A DNA stretch of 7,449 bases from Pullilachnospira_A gallistercoris (GCA_018712125.1 DVHM01000130.1:1-7449), one strand, 5' to 3'. Shown: positions 1-6,559, numbered from the stretch's first letter. The notes: generated by a model not told the origin, from the sequence alone. Made by a program: numbers and translations.

Positions 1-221
1 ACGGTCGTGGTGGGGTGGTTGCGCTTCTGCCGCCCGGTAGCGTGGTTCTCTCTCTGTACGGGATAAACTTCCTCCGGCACAAAGGTATGAACACCCATGT
101 CCTCATAGGCTGACGCAGGCCGGATAGAGGACAGGTTCCGCAAGCTGAAATAAAGGCATAGCACCGCCCCGATCAGCAGCATAATTCCGACGGCAAAAGC
201 GATAGATTTTAACTTTGCCAT
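1..221 (-). CDS. Partial N-terminus of a small membrane-anchored protein, function unknown
   Basis: The frame opens with ATG at 221 and runs off the window edge after 73 codons. A strong GGAGGTGAG ribosome binding site sits three bases upstream of the ATG. Residues about 4-26 (KSIAFAVGIMLLIGAVLCLY) form one hydrophobic segment after a short Lys-containing start, which suggests an N-in signal anchor. After it comes an extracytoplasmic stretch rich in Tyr, Pro and Val (ASAYEDMGVHTFVPEEVYPV), then a basic, His/Thr-rich run. The gene starts 41 bp after the SUKH stop on the same strand, so the two are probably co-transcribed. I do not recognise the family. The visible part would fit a TM-outside-TM protein, but the C-terminal half is outside the window. 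I am sure it is coding and unsure what it does. Confidence 0.72.
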   Translation of the reverse strand, partial: MAKLKSIAFAVGIMLLIGAVLCLYFSLRNLSSIRPASAYEDMGVHTFVPEEVYPVQRENHATGRQKRNHPTTT

Positions 222-262
222 GCACTCACCTCCGTTTCTTTCTCACCGATAAATGGGAATTG

Positions 263-805
263 TTAATCTTCTTCATATACATAGTCTTTGAAATAGTCCG
301 TTTTATCTTGATAGTCTAACCATAACTCAAACCATCCCAAAAAATCCTGTCGTTCACAACAAGGCTGAACGCCTACATCCGAGAAATTCCAAACTTCTCC
401 GCGGCATTTTCCACTAACAATCAAGTTATAGCAATCACAGTCACCAAAATCTATCAATTCGATTTCGCCCTGAAAAACCTTTGTTTGCATTTCCTCTCGA
501 ATTACATCATTATCGCGATCATCATCTTCCCAAATCCAAGCTTCTTCAAGCATAAAGGGATGGGACAAATCTCTTTGCTCTAAATTTTCTAATCTGTTCA
601 AATGAAAATCCGCACAATCGCAACCATTTCCCACAGATTTTAAAAACATACGATATGCTTGTGGCAACTGAATATTACAGCTTTTTTCAAACGCTTTAAT
701 TTGACTTTCCGAAGGGCATTCTCCCATTTTGATATTTTTTTCAATAACTTTTTTCTGAATACGAGCAATTACATCTTCATAATCCTTTGGCTCATAAATA
801 GGCAT
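263..805 (-). CDS. SMI1/KNR4 (SUKH) family protein, probable immunity protein
   Basis: SUKH-superfamily proteins are usually immunity proteins that bind and neutralise nuclease or other toxins of polymorphic/contact-dependent toxin systems, or act as accessory antitoxins. In the 180-residue form seen here: an N-terminal helix; then PSESQIKAFEKSCNIQLP (residues about 31-48), the typical entry into the SUKH core with its 'LP.aY..FL' signature; Y51 and FL 54-55; GNG at 59-61; the strand ELIDFGDCDCY (117-126), the common SUKH 'fG..g.g' turn; GEVW (136-139); and FLGWFELWL (155-163), the usual C-terminal helix. It is very acidic, as many immunity proteins are. I chose ATG 805 because AGAGGG lies 9 bases upstream. 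The longer form from ATG 841 (192 residues) has no usable Shine-Dalgarno but overlaps the end of a degenerate upstream frame. Composition is clearly AT-richer than the glycosidase genes (hand count 22/60 GC at 421-480 versus 41/60 at 2221-2280), which suggests horizontal acquisition. The cognate toxin is not visible. Confidence 0.88.
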   Translation of the reverse strand: MPIYEPKDYEDVIARIQKKVIEKNIKMGECPSESQIKAFEKSCNIQLPQAYRMFLKSVGNGCDCADFHLNRLENLEQRDLSHPFMLEEAWIWEDDDRDNDVIREEMQTKVFQGEIELIDFGDCDCYNLIVSGKCRGEVWNFSDVGVQPCCERQDFLGWFELWLDYQDKTDYFKDYVYEED

Positions 806-814
806 ATAATCATT

Positions 815-820
815 CCCTCT
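815..820 (-). promoter_or_regulatory. Ribosome binding site deciding the SUKH start at 805
   Basis: The minus strand reads AGAGGG followed by nine bases and ATG at 805. The upstream in-frame ATG at 841 has only AGGA directly abutting it, which is too close to work as a Shine-Dalgarno. Confidence 0.6.
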
Positions 821-830
821 AAATTCCGAT

Positions 831-932
831 TTATCGCTCATTCCTATGTTTCATTTTAGCACCCTCGGAATGATATTTCCACCAGTCAGCCACAAAATAT
901 TTTACGGAACAGTGGGGTAGCTGTCTGTTCTC
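831..932 (-). pseudogene. Possible C-terminal remnant of a broken gene upstream of the SUKH gene
   Basis: After two in-frame stops (942-944 and 933-935) the minus strand stays open for 33 codons. It encodes ENRQLPHCSVKYFVADWW then KYHSEGAKMKHRNER, and stops at 831-833. That stop overlaps the alternative SUKH ATG at 841-839 by a few bases, as an upstream gene's end overlaps the start of its partner in a coupled pair. The Trp/His/Tyr-rich, basic tail looks more like a real protein terminus than random translation, and toxin genes usually sit directly before their immunity gene. There is no start codon before it except in the 45-residue ORF, which lies in the same frame across the two stops. It could equally be chance: 102 bp open is short. 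I cannot assign a family. Confidence 0.25.
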
Positions 933-941
933 TTATTTGTG

Positions 942-1079
942 TTACTTTATGGCACATGAGCATTCGTCCACGTACTCCAATACCTGTTCCAGACTGTTCT
1001 CATCCAGAGAAAGATATATTCTCCACAATTCCTCTGTCCATTTGCAAAAATCTACTTCCGCATCCGCCTCACAGCACAT
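942..1079 (-). CDS. Small Cys-rich ORF (45 aa), unknown; possibly a truncated gene start
   Basis: ATG at 1079 is preceded by GGAGGT with a 6-base spacing, and a near-consensus promoter lies at 1116-1144, so transcription and translation signals are both good. The product begins MCCEADAEVDFCKWTEELWR, continues as an acidic amphipathic helix (IYLSLDENSLEQVLEYVDE), and ends CSCAIK. It has five cysteines and no membrane segment. Two readings are possible. It may be a genuine small protein. Or it may be the N-terminus of a longer protein broken by the TAA at 942-944: the same frame continues, after one more stop, into the 33-codon open stretch ending at 831. The helix-rich start faintly resembles the beginning of NTF2/SnoaL-like domains, but this is too short to claim. 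It heads the transcript leading into the SUKH gene. Confidence 0.45.
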   Translation of the reverse strand: MCCEADAEVDFCKWTEELWRIYLSLDENSLEQVLEYVDECSCAIK

Positions 1080-1085
1080 TTTCAG

Positions 1086-1091
1086 ACCTCC
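1086..1091 (-). promoter_or_regulatory. Strong ribosome binding site of the 45-aa ORF
   Basis: GGAGGT on the minus strand, six bases upstream of ATG 1079. This is one of the best Shine-Dalgarno matches in the window and the main reason to take the small ORF seriously. Confidence 0.6.
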
Positions 1092-1115
1092 GATACGTCA
1101 CTTGCTTCTGCGGAT

Positions 1116-1144
1116 ATTATAAACGTGCGGCTTCGACCTTGCAA
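1116..1144 (-). promoter_or_regulatory. Sigma-A-type promoter for the small ORF / SUKH transcript
   Basis: On the minus strand TTGCAA (1144-1139) is followed by 17 bases and a perfect TATAAT (1121-1116). Transcription would start near 1109, about 30 bases before ATG 1079. It lies just after the GH94 stop codon at 1176, so it marks the start of a separate transcription unit. Confidence 0.65.
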
Positions 1145-1175
1145 TGCTTTTCTCTCACTTACGCTTCTGTCCTCC

Positions 1176-3638
1176 TCACTCTGTCAGCAGAACCTCCACT
1201 TCATGGGTTTTCCCGTCCCCGAAAGCCGGGACCAGACCGCCGGCGTACAGACTGTCATCACGCCGTTCATCCCCACACGGGCTGCTGTTACCCGGACCTC
1301 CATCGCAGAGGCTGCCGTCCACCGTGATGACCGGTTTGCCCTTTTCCAGGTGCTTCGGATTTCTGATCACGATGTGATAATCCGCTCCCCGGAAATGCCG
1401 GGTCGCCTCGGCCTCCTCCCAGGCCGCCGGAAAACAGGGGGCAATCCGCAGGCCGTCATAATCCCGCTTTATGCCCATCATCCCCTCGTAGAGTCCCATC
1501 ATACACCAGGCGGAGGTGCCGGTTGTCCAGGACTGATAGGATTTCCCATAGTATCCCGAATTCGTGGAATAGCAGTTGGTAAAGACATAGGGTTCCGCCC
1601 CGGACCGGGAAGACGGGTTCTTCCCGCTGTCGGGCATGATTTTTTTCAGCGTCTCCAGCGCTTTGGTCCCCCGGCCGCATTTGCAGTCCATCAGAATTTT
1701 GAAACCCGTGGCATGGCAGTATACCCCGCCATTTTCAAAGAGCCCCGGCAGCATGCCGGACATTCTCCCCACATGGGGATCGTAAGCGGGATAGGGCGGC
1801 ATATTCAGCGGGAAACCGAAATCCTGCTCCATGGAATCCACCGCAGCCAGCACCGCGGAGAGGCGCGTCCCCTCCGCCACATCCGCCAGCACCGCCCAGG
1901 TCTGGGCGTTTAAGTAAATTTTGCTGCCGGGGCTGTCCTTTGCGCCGATGTTTCCCTTCCGACTCAACGCCCTGGCATACCACTCGCCGTCCCATGCTTT
2001 CTCGTTGATGGCGGCTTTCAGGGTCTCATACTCCTGCCCCAGAAATTCCGCGTAATCTTCCTCCCCGATCCGCTCCATCAGACGGCGCAGCTCCCGCAGA
2101 GCCAGACAGAACTGATGGGAGAGCATGACGGTCTCCGCCTCCGGATCATCCGTCACATTCAGGGCGTCGTTCCAGTCGGCAAAACGGATCTTAACCAGAC
2201 CGTTCTCCCCCTTGTCTTCGATGAGACGACGAACCGCCGCCTTCACATGCTCCAGCACCGTCGCCTCGCCGCCGTCCTGCCAGGAAACCTTCTGCTCCAG
2301 AATCGAGAAATCCCCGGTCTCCTTGATCAGCTCGCATACCGCCCAGACAATCCAGAAGGGCTGGTCGGAGTAGCGGGTGTCGTCGTAGGGATACCAGGTC
2401 AGCACCGCGTGCCCATCCGCGAACTGATGCCTCAGACACTCAATGATCTCCTCCCTGGCTTTCTCCTGCCGATACCCAAGCAGCGCCACGGCAATCTGCA
2501 GGTTGTCCCGGACTCCCTTTTTCCCGACAATGCAGAAATCCGCCTGCTTTTTTACCCAGTTGTTCATGATGTGGTTGATCTTTTCATCCGGCGTTTTGAC
2601 AGACAGCGTACGGATTTTTTCAAAATTGTACGCCACCGCGTCCGCAAACGCCCGCTCCACACTGCCGCTTTCTGTGTACATTTCCACATCCCGGCGGGCC
2701 TCCTTCCGGGAGGCGCAGATGCCATAGATCACGTGGATCTCCCGCTCTTCCCCCGGCTGCAGCGCCAGCTTGTGCTGAAGGACGCCTCCGAGAATAAAGA
2801 GCGCCGCCTCGGAGTTGGTGCAGTCTCTCCCCTGCATGACCACATCCGGGCGCTGGAACAGGGCGCAGGCGGAGGCATCCGGCAGGGTCAGCGTGCCGGT
2901 GGGCCCGCAGAAAGCTGTCAGATCCCCGTCGTAGGCGTACACCGGCTCCGTGGAGGCCAGGAAACCGTGATAGTATTCGTGGGGCGCGAAGGGATGAGCG
3001 GAGTCACAGTAGACACCGTTCAGCTCTCCGTCAAATCCGGTCTTCATGCAGCGGTACATCTCGTAATATCTCGGATAGGAAAATCCCTCCAGGGAAAAGC
3101 TGACCGCCGAGAAAACGGAAAGGTTCCGTACCTCCTCTCCCGTGTTGCGCAGCTTCAGAGTCCACACCTCGTGAAAGCCCTCCTTCGGCACGAAGATCCG
3201 CCAGGATTCCTCGATGTCGTCCTTCCTCGAGCAGATTTCAGAGTACCCGATACTGTGGGTGCAGCGATAATCCTCCACTTCGGTATTCAGCGGTCCCTCC
3301 CCAATATTCCAGCAGACGCCGCTGTCCTCGTCCCGCAGGTAGACATACCTGGCGTCATCCCGGTTGATCATACACATCTCCGCCTTCTCGCTGAGATAGT
3401 AGCTGCGGCCGTGGCCGATCTGAGAAATCTGGGCGCAGTAGCGGTTTTCATTCCACAGATAATTGTACCAGTACCGGGGCGTCCGGGGATTTCGAATAAT
3501 GCAGCTGTCGCCGTCTTCGGAAAATTCATAGAGTCTTTTTTCTTCCCGGCCGTCGCTGCGGCTATCCTTTTCCCAGCCCCTTTCCATTCTCCTCCCCGCG
3601 GATTTTCCGATGTCCGGCTGTCTTTCGGAAAATTTCAT
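1176..3638 (-). CDS. GH94-type glycoside phosphorylase (cellobiose/chitobiose phosphorylase-like)
   Basis: GH94 enzymes (formerly glycosyltransferase family 36) cleave beta-linked gluco-oligosaccharides or related sugars with phosphate, giving an alpha-sugar 1-phosphate and a shortened acceptor. In the 820-residue form: an N-terminal beta-sandwich (about 37-310, with PRTPRYWYNYLWN and YYLSEKAEM), a helical linker, an (alpha/alpha)6 barrel (about 350-735) and a C-terminal beta layer. Family marks: GVRDNLQ (375-381) at the substrate-binding Arg-Asp loop; ADWNDAL (487-493) with D491 as the predicted general acid; H642 in YCHATG and the SWTTGTSAW block (703-711), which match known phosphate-binding positions. 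No signal peptide, so cytoplasmic. Start chosen at 3638 because GGAGGT sits 7 bases before it; the frame is open to an ATG at 3668, which would overlap the upstream stop. The first ~36 residues are very charged and look like an extension. A polar insertion (about 776-798) interrupts the C-terminal strands. It lies 19 bp after the GH-A gene: one operon. Specificity (cellobiose, cellodextrin, laminaribiose, chitobiose, others) cannot be read here. Confidence 0.9.
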   Translation of the reverse strand: MKFSERQPDIGKSAGRRMERGWEKDSRSDGREEKRLYEFSEDGDSCIIRNPRTPRYWYNYLWNENRYCAQISQIGHGRSYYLSEKAEMCMINRDDARYVYLRDEDSGVCWNIGEGPLNTEVEDYRCTHSIGYSEICSRKDDIEESWRIFVPKEGFHEVWTLKLRNTGEEVRNLSVFSAVSFSLEGFSYPRYYEMYRCMKTGFDGELNGVYCDSAHPFAPHEYYHGFLASTEPVYAYDGDLTAFCGPTGTLTLPDASACALFQRPDVVMQGRDCTNSEAALFILGGVLQHKLALQPGEEREIHVIYGICASRKEARRDVEMYTESGSVERAFADAVAYNFEKIRTLSVKTPDEKINHIMNNWVKKQADFCIVGKKGVRDNLQIAVALLGYRQEKAREEIIECLRHQFADGHAVLTWYPYDDTRYSDQPFWIVWAVCELIKETGDFSILEQKVSWQDGGEATVLEHVKAAVRRLIEDKGENGLVKIRFADWNDALNVTDDPEAETVMLSHQFCLALRELRRLMERIGEEDYAEFLGQEYETLKAAINEKAWDGEWYARALSRKGNIGAKDSPGSKIYLNAQTWAVLADVAEGTRLSAVLAAVDSMEQDFGFPLNMPPYPAYDPHVGRMSGMLPGLFENGGVYCHATGFKILMDCKCGRGTKALETLKKIMPDSGKNPSSRSGAEPYVFTNCYSTNSGYYGKSYQSWTTGTSAWCMMGLYEGMMGIKRDYDGLRIAPCFPAAWEEAEATRHFRGADYHIVIRNPKHLEKGKPVITVDGSLCDGGPGNSSPCGDERRDDSLYAGGLVPAFGDGKTHEVEVLLTE

Positions 3639-3645
3639 GTTTGCC

Positions 3646-3651
3646 ACCTCC
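3646..3651 (-). promoter_or_regulatory. Ribosome binding site deciding the GH94 start at 3638
   Basis: GGAGGT, 7 bases upstream of ATG 3638 and inside the 19-bp gap after the GH-A stop at 3658. The in-frame ATGs at 3653 and 3668 have no properly spaced Shine-Dalgarno. Confidence 0.65.
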
Positions 3652-3657
3652 ATTTTC

Positions 3658-6087
3658 CTACTCCACAACCAGACGGTACGAGACGCCCGCCGTCTTTCCG
3701 TCCAGGACGAACCGAATTTCGCCGTCAGCCTTCTCGCCGTCCATCGTCGTCAGCACCTCGCCCACCGGATTCAAAATTTCCAGCTTTGCCGCCTGCGCCT
3801 TCACGCGAACGCAGCCTTCCAGTGTCTCCGCGTAGAGCTTACCCTTAAACTCCACCGCGGTAAAGGGCATACCCATCAATTCCGGCCCCGGCCCCATGGT
3901 CGTCTCGTCCATTCCGCTGGTTCCCATGGCTGTGAGGACAAATTCTCTCGCCTCATCCAGCGGCTTTTCCTCCTTCGCGATCAGCGCCAGGGTAATCCGG
4001 TCATTTTTTGCCTCCACGGTTACCCGATCTGAGAGAACCATTTCCGCCTTCGGCGCTCCACTGAAATAGCCGCAGAAAGGCGTGTGAATCTCATAGCGTG
4101 CGTTGTCGGGGTCAAAGACAAGCTCCTTTGTGTCGGAAATCAGCTTTCCGTCCACATACCCTGCATCTTCCGGCAGCACGCCCCATTCCTTCATGGCCTG
4201 ATCAAAAATTCCGACCACTCTCCGGTAATCTCCTCCTTCCGAAGTCTCGGCGATGTTGTCGAAAACCAGAGCCTGCTCTCCGAGATGTACCCCCGGCGCC
4301 ACCTCTTCTGTATCTTTCGCGGCCAGCACCAACCGGTTGGTATCCGGGTAGCGGCGCATGGCATCCCGGTACCGGGACCACGCATAGTAGACACCGTGCT
4401 TCGCCTCGGAGAGATTTCCGTCATTTAAAAATCCCGCGTTGACCGCCACATCCGCGTCTCCCTGATAGGTCTCCCCACCGTCCAGAAAGACGTTGCGCAG
4501 CGATGTGATATAGGGCAGAAAGGTCATGGGCATAGAGTGAAAATTCGGCAGCGTTTTCAGATCATTTTTTGTGTACACCACATCCACGCAATGCTTTGCC
4601 ACAGACACCAGCCCCTTCAGGAAAACCGAAGCCATAAATCCCCACTGACAAATGACCGCCGGATCGTTGTAGGCGTCAAAGACACTCCAGATCTCATCCG
4701 CCGGCTGGTCATCCCAGTGCTCGGAAGTATGATGATTGTAGAGAATCAGGCCATCCCAGTCGTTGAGGCAGGCATAGGCAACCGTGTGTACAAGGGCCGT
4801 GGAATGGAAGGGATGGAGTCCGTACTCGTTCCACTCGCTGAGCATGAACGCCTTTCCCTTCACAATGGCCACCGATCCCAGACTTAAGATCGTAGTCGCC
4901 ATGGCGCCGATCCCCTTTTGCATGGTAACGGGATTGGACGAGACGTACTCCGCCGGTCCCGCCACCAGATAAGTATTGCCCTGCACCGGCAGCAAAGGAT
5001 GATTGAAATAGCTGTTGTTTTCCATGATCTCCCCGTCCGTATGGCCGTAGACATCCGCCGCGCCGGCGATCAGATTGCTGGTCACGATGGGCACCTTCGC
5101 CCCAAGGGAACGGACATAGTCCTTCATATCCTGATAGAACTTCCGGTTCATGTAAATGCCGAACTCCATGAAATCCGCGTACCTGGCCGGGCCTTCCGCC
5201 GCGTCCCAGGGACCGTTCGGATCATTGACAGGCTGATAAAAGCTCCCCTCGATTCCCCGAACCGTTCCCTGTGCCGGCTCCTCGTCCTCCCCCAGAGCAC
5301 AGCAGCCCTCGAATGTCCAGGCCTCCTTCAGGCGCTCCCTGGTGTGATATTTCATCAGCAGGAAATCATTGAAGCGCCGCTGCACTTCCTCACGGTAAGG
5401 CTGCATCTCCTCGCCGGCGTCTCCGCCCATATTTCCCTTGATGGCAGTGTCCTCGTTATTCAGCTGGATCGTTACCACCGCCGGGTCGTCGATCAGCGCC
5501 AGGCCGGTGTAGGGATTGACATGACAGAGGAGCTCTTTCGCATACTCTTTCTGCAGCTGGATCAGGCGTTCATTGTACATGGCGTAGCGCTTGATGCAGG
5601 AGAGCGCGCCGCCGGGATAGTCCAGATCATCCCCCGGCAGAAACTCCCGGGCTACAATCAGATCGATGTGCAGATAAATTCCCTTCTCCTTCAGTTTCGC
5701 CGCGAAATAGTCAAACCGATCCAATCCCTCGGGGTTAAACTTCCGGCTGGAACCGCCGGCGTAGTCTAGAAGAGGGGCCTCCTTGCAGCTGCTCCAGCTT
5801 CTCGGTTCCTCCCCCACCGGTGCGTCCGCCGCGTGGAGACGGATGATATTGACGCCCATGCTGGCAAACCGCTCCGCCATCTTATCCGCCGTCTCGTGAT
5901 CCGGCGTGTTGGATCGGGTTGCCACGTTAAAGCCCAGAAATCTGGCTCTTGTACCGTCCTCAAAATAGAGATGCCCGTTCATCGTCTTTACAAATCCGTG
6001 TTTTCCGGCGGGAGCGTCCAGAAGATGGGAGTAGTCCAGAATTCCCCGGTTCGGTTCCGACTTGTGAATGCGCAGATGCTGTTTCAT
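3658..6087 (-). CDS. Clan GH-A (GH5-like) intracellular glycoside hydrolase
   Basis: Predicted retaining beta-glycosidase with a (beta/alpha)8 barrel. The 809-residue product opens with AGKHGFVKTMNGHLYFEDG (27-45) and RFLGFNVATR, the usual first strand of large GH5-like proteins. It continues with GVNIIRLHAAD (78-88, conserved Arg), GIYLHIDLIV (136-145), VVTIQLNNED (204-213) with N211-E212 as the Asn-Glu acid/base pair, and FMLSEWNEYG (414-423) with E418 as likely nucleophile. DWDGLILYNHH (443-453) and W458 are the conserved eighth-strand aromatics. Residues about 515-809 are beta-rich accessory domains. No signal peptide, membrane segment or cell-wall anchor, so it should act on imported oligosaccharides. 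ATG 6087 has AAGGAGGA eight bases upstream. It is the first gene of the operon with the GH94 phosphorylase, which suggests a beta-glucan/mannan-type oligosaccharide or decorated glycoside. The exact family and substrate are not determined; I did not identify a named homologue. Confidence 0.85.
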   Translation of the reverse strand: MKQHLRIHKSEPNRGILDYSHLLDAPAGKHGFVKTMNGHLYFEDGTRARFLGFNVATRSNTPDHETADKMAERFASMGVNIIRLHAADAPVGEEPRSWSSCKEAPLLDYAGGSSRKFNPEGLDRFDYFAAKLKEKGIYLHIDLIVAREFLPGDDLDYPGGALSCIKRYAMYNERLIQLQKEYAKELLCHVNPYTGLALIDDPAVVTIQLNNEDTAIKGNMGGDAGEEMQPYREEVQRRFNDFLLMKYHTRERLKEAWTFEGCCALGEDEEPAQGTVRGIEGSFYQPVNDPNGPWDAAEGPARYADFMEFGIYMNRKFYQDMKDYVRSLGAKVPIVTSNLIAGAADVYGHTDGEIMENNSYFNHPLLPVQGNTYLVAGPAEYVSSNPVTMQKGIGAMATTILSLGSVAIVKGKAFMLSEWNEYGLHPFHSTALVHTVAYACLNDWDGLILYNHHTSEHWDDQPADEIWSVFDAYNDPAVICQWGFMASVFLKGLVSVAKHCVDVVYTKNDLKTLPNFHSMPMTFLPYITSLRNVFLDGGETYQGDADVAVNAGFLNDGNLSEAKHGVYYAWSRYRDAMRRYPDTNRLVLAAKDTEEVAPGVHLGEQALVFDNIAETSEGGDYRRVVGIFDQAMKEWGVLPEDAGYVDGKLISDTKELVFDPDNARYEIHTPFCGYFSGAPKAEMVLSDRVTVEAKNDRITLALIAKEEKPLDEAREFVLTAMGTSGMDETTMGPGPELMGMPFTAVEFKGKLYAETLEGCVRVKAQAAKLEILNPVGEVLTTMDGEKADGEIRFVLDGKTAGVSYRLVVE

Positions 6088-6202
6088 ATCGCTGTTCCTC
6101 CTTGCTCATTGTCATTACAGCGCCGATACAGACGAACGCTGTTTTCCTTTTCCAGCATCGTAGCACAATTCGCGCAAGGGATATTGTAAAATCCATTTTG
6201 AT

Positions 6203-6208
6203 ATTATA
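6203..6208 (-). promoter_or_regulatory. Candidate -10 box of the GH-A/GH94 operon
   Basis: Perfect TATAAT on the minus strand in an AT-rich setting (AAATTATAATATC). At 16-18 bases upstream there is no TTGACA-like hexamer (the best is TCTTAT), so the promoter would be weak alone and probably activator-dependent. Start of transcription would be near 6196. Confidence 0.4.
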
Positions 6209-6229
6209 ATTTAACGTTTTTTCTGATAA

Positions 6230-6268
6230 GATCTGCAAGCATCGTTTTCGATCCGTCCCGGATCTGCA
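6230..6268 (-). promoter_or_regulatory. Paired TGCAGATC boxes: candidate activator site
   Basis: The octamer TGCAGATC occurs twice in direct orientation, at 6237-6230 and 6268-6261. The two are 31 bp apart, close to three helical turns, so both lie on the same DNA face. The proximal copy covers the place where a -35 box should be for the TATAAT at 6203-6208. This resembles a direct-repeat activator site such as those of AraC-family regulators, but no regulator gene is in the window. Confidence 0.35.
6250..6264. repeat. 15-bp perfect dyad overlapping the distal box
   Basis: GATCCG-TCC-CGGATC: six-base arms with a three-base centre. No T-run follows on either strand, so it is not an intrinsic terminator. 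It may be an operator. Confidence 0.4.
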
Positions 6269-6323
6269 CAAATATTTTCCGTTTTGCGGCCTGTCTCTGC
6301 GATATGGACAGTTTTCTTTTCCA

Positions 6324-6342
6324 CCCGTCTTTGCAATACGGG
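6324..6342. repeat. Inverted repeat with TTTGCA loop, copy 3 (short form)
   Basis: CCCGT and ACGGG arms enclose nine bases containing TTTGCA. It is a compact version of the two longer copies at 6421-6447 and 6525-6551, about 100 bp from the first of them. Confidence 0.4.
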
Positions 6343-6351
6343 CAGCCGTCA

Positions 6352-6372
6352 AAAATTTACCTCCTGACGGTA
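6352..6372 (-). repeat. GGAGGTAAATTTT repeat block, copy 2
   Basis: On the minus strand TACCGTCA is followed by GGAGGTAAATTTT. It matches the block at 6560-6580 at 19 of 21 positions, 208 bp away. Here the block is flanked by CCGTCA and TGACGG, so a 6-bp stem could place the Shine-Dalgarno-like GGAGGT in a 13-base loop. No start codon of a convincing gene follows. Confidence 0.5.
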
Positions 6373-6420
6373 TAAAAACAAGACATACTCCCCCTTCTTT
6401 TTCCATTATTCCTCAGACGG

Positions 6421-6447
6421 CCGTACATATTGCATTCCACTACGGTC
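6421..6447. repeat. Inverted repeat with TTGCA loop, copy 2
   Basis: CCGTA and TACGG arms with a 15-base spacer containing TTGCA. It matches copy 1 at 17 of 27 ungapped positions, concentrated in CCGTAC and ACTACGGTC at the ends. The spacing to copy 1 is exactly 104 bp. The left end also completes the 8-bp palindrome ACGGCCGT (6417-6424). Confidence 0.5.
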
Positions 6448-6522
6448 TGCATCCTACAAATCAATAATCAGCGGTATTCCAGCGCCACTTTCTACCCCTT
6501 ACTTTCAGCAATTTTCTACCGT

Positions 6523-6551
6523 GACCGTACCTTTGCACCAGGACTACGGTC
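6523..6551. repeat. Inverted repeat with TTTGCA loop, copy 1
   Basis: Perfect seven-base arms, GACCGTA (6523-6529) and TACGGTC (6545-6551), enclose 15 bases containing TTTGCA. It could be a hairpin in the transcript or a dyad operator in DNA. Confidence 0.5.
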
Positions 6552-6559
6552 ATCTTCAC

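Noticed and set aside
908..931. GAACAG/CTGTTC inverted repeat between the small ORF and the SUKH gene as a terminator
   Set aside because: Only six base pairs with a 12-base loop and no U-run; too weak to call a terminator.
2115..3848. 577-codon plus-strand ORF antiparallel to the GH94 gene
   Set aside because: It is a typical antisense shadow of a GC-rich gene: low-complexity Arg/Pro/His-rich peptide with no motifs, while the opposite strand encodes a clear GH94 enzyme with its catalytic residues.
4918..5769. 283-codon plus-strand ORF antiparallel to the GH-A gene
   Set aside because: It has no family motifs; the minus strand carries the full GH-A catalytic signature over the same bases.
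6181..6208. TTTACA followed by TACGAT as an alternative operon promoter (about 6192 to 6160)
   Set aside because: The spacing is 22 bases, too long for sigma-A, so the TATAAT at 6203-6208 is preferred.
5960..6406. 148-codon minus-strand ORF upstream of and overlapping the GH-A gene
   Set aside because: Its peptide shows no domain-like pattern, it crosses the -10 box, dyads and the ribosome binding site of the GH-A gene, and its last part is just another frame of that gene.
6461..6559. 32-codon minus-strand ORF starting GTG (MKMTVVLVQRYGHGRK...) seven bases after GGAGGT
   Set aside because: The Shine-Dalgarno is good, but the same GGAGGTAAATTTT recurs at 6352-6372 without a comparable ORF. 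The ORF lies inside the inverted repeat and array, so the motif is better explained as part of the repeat.
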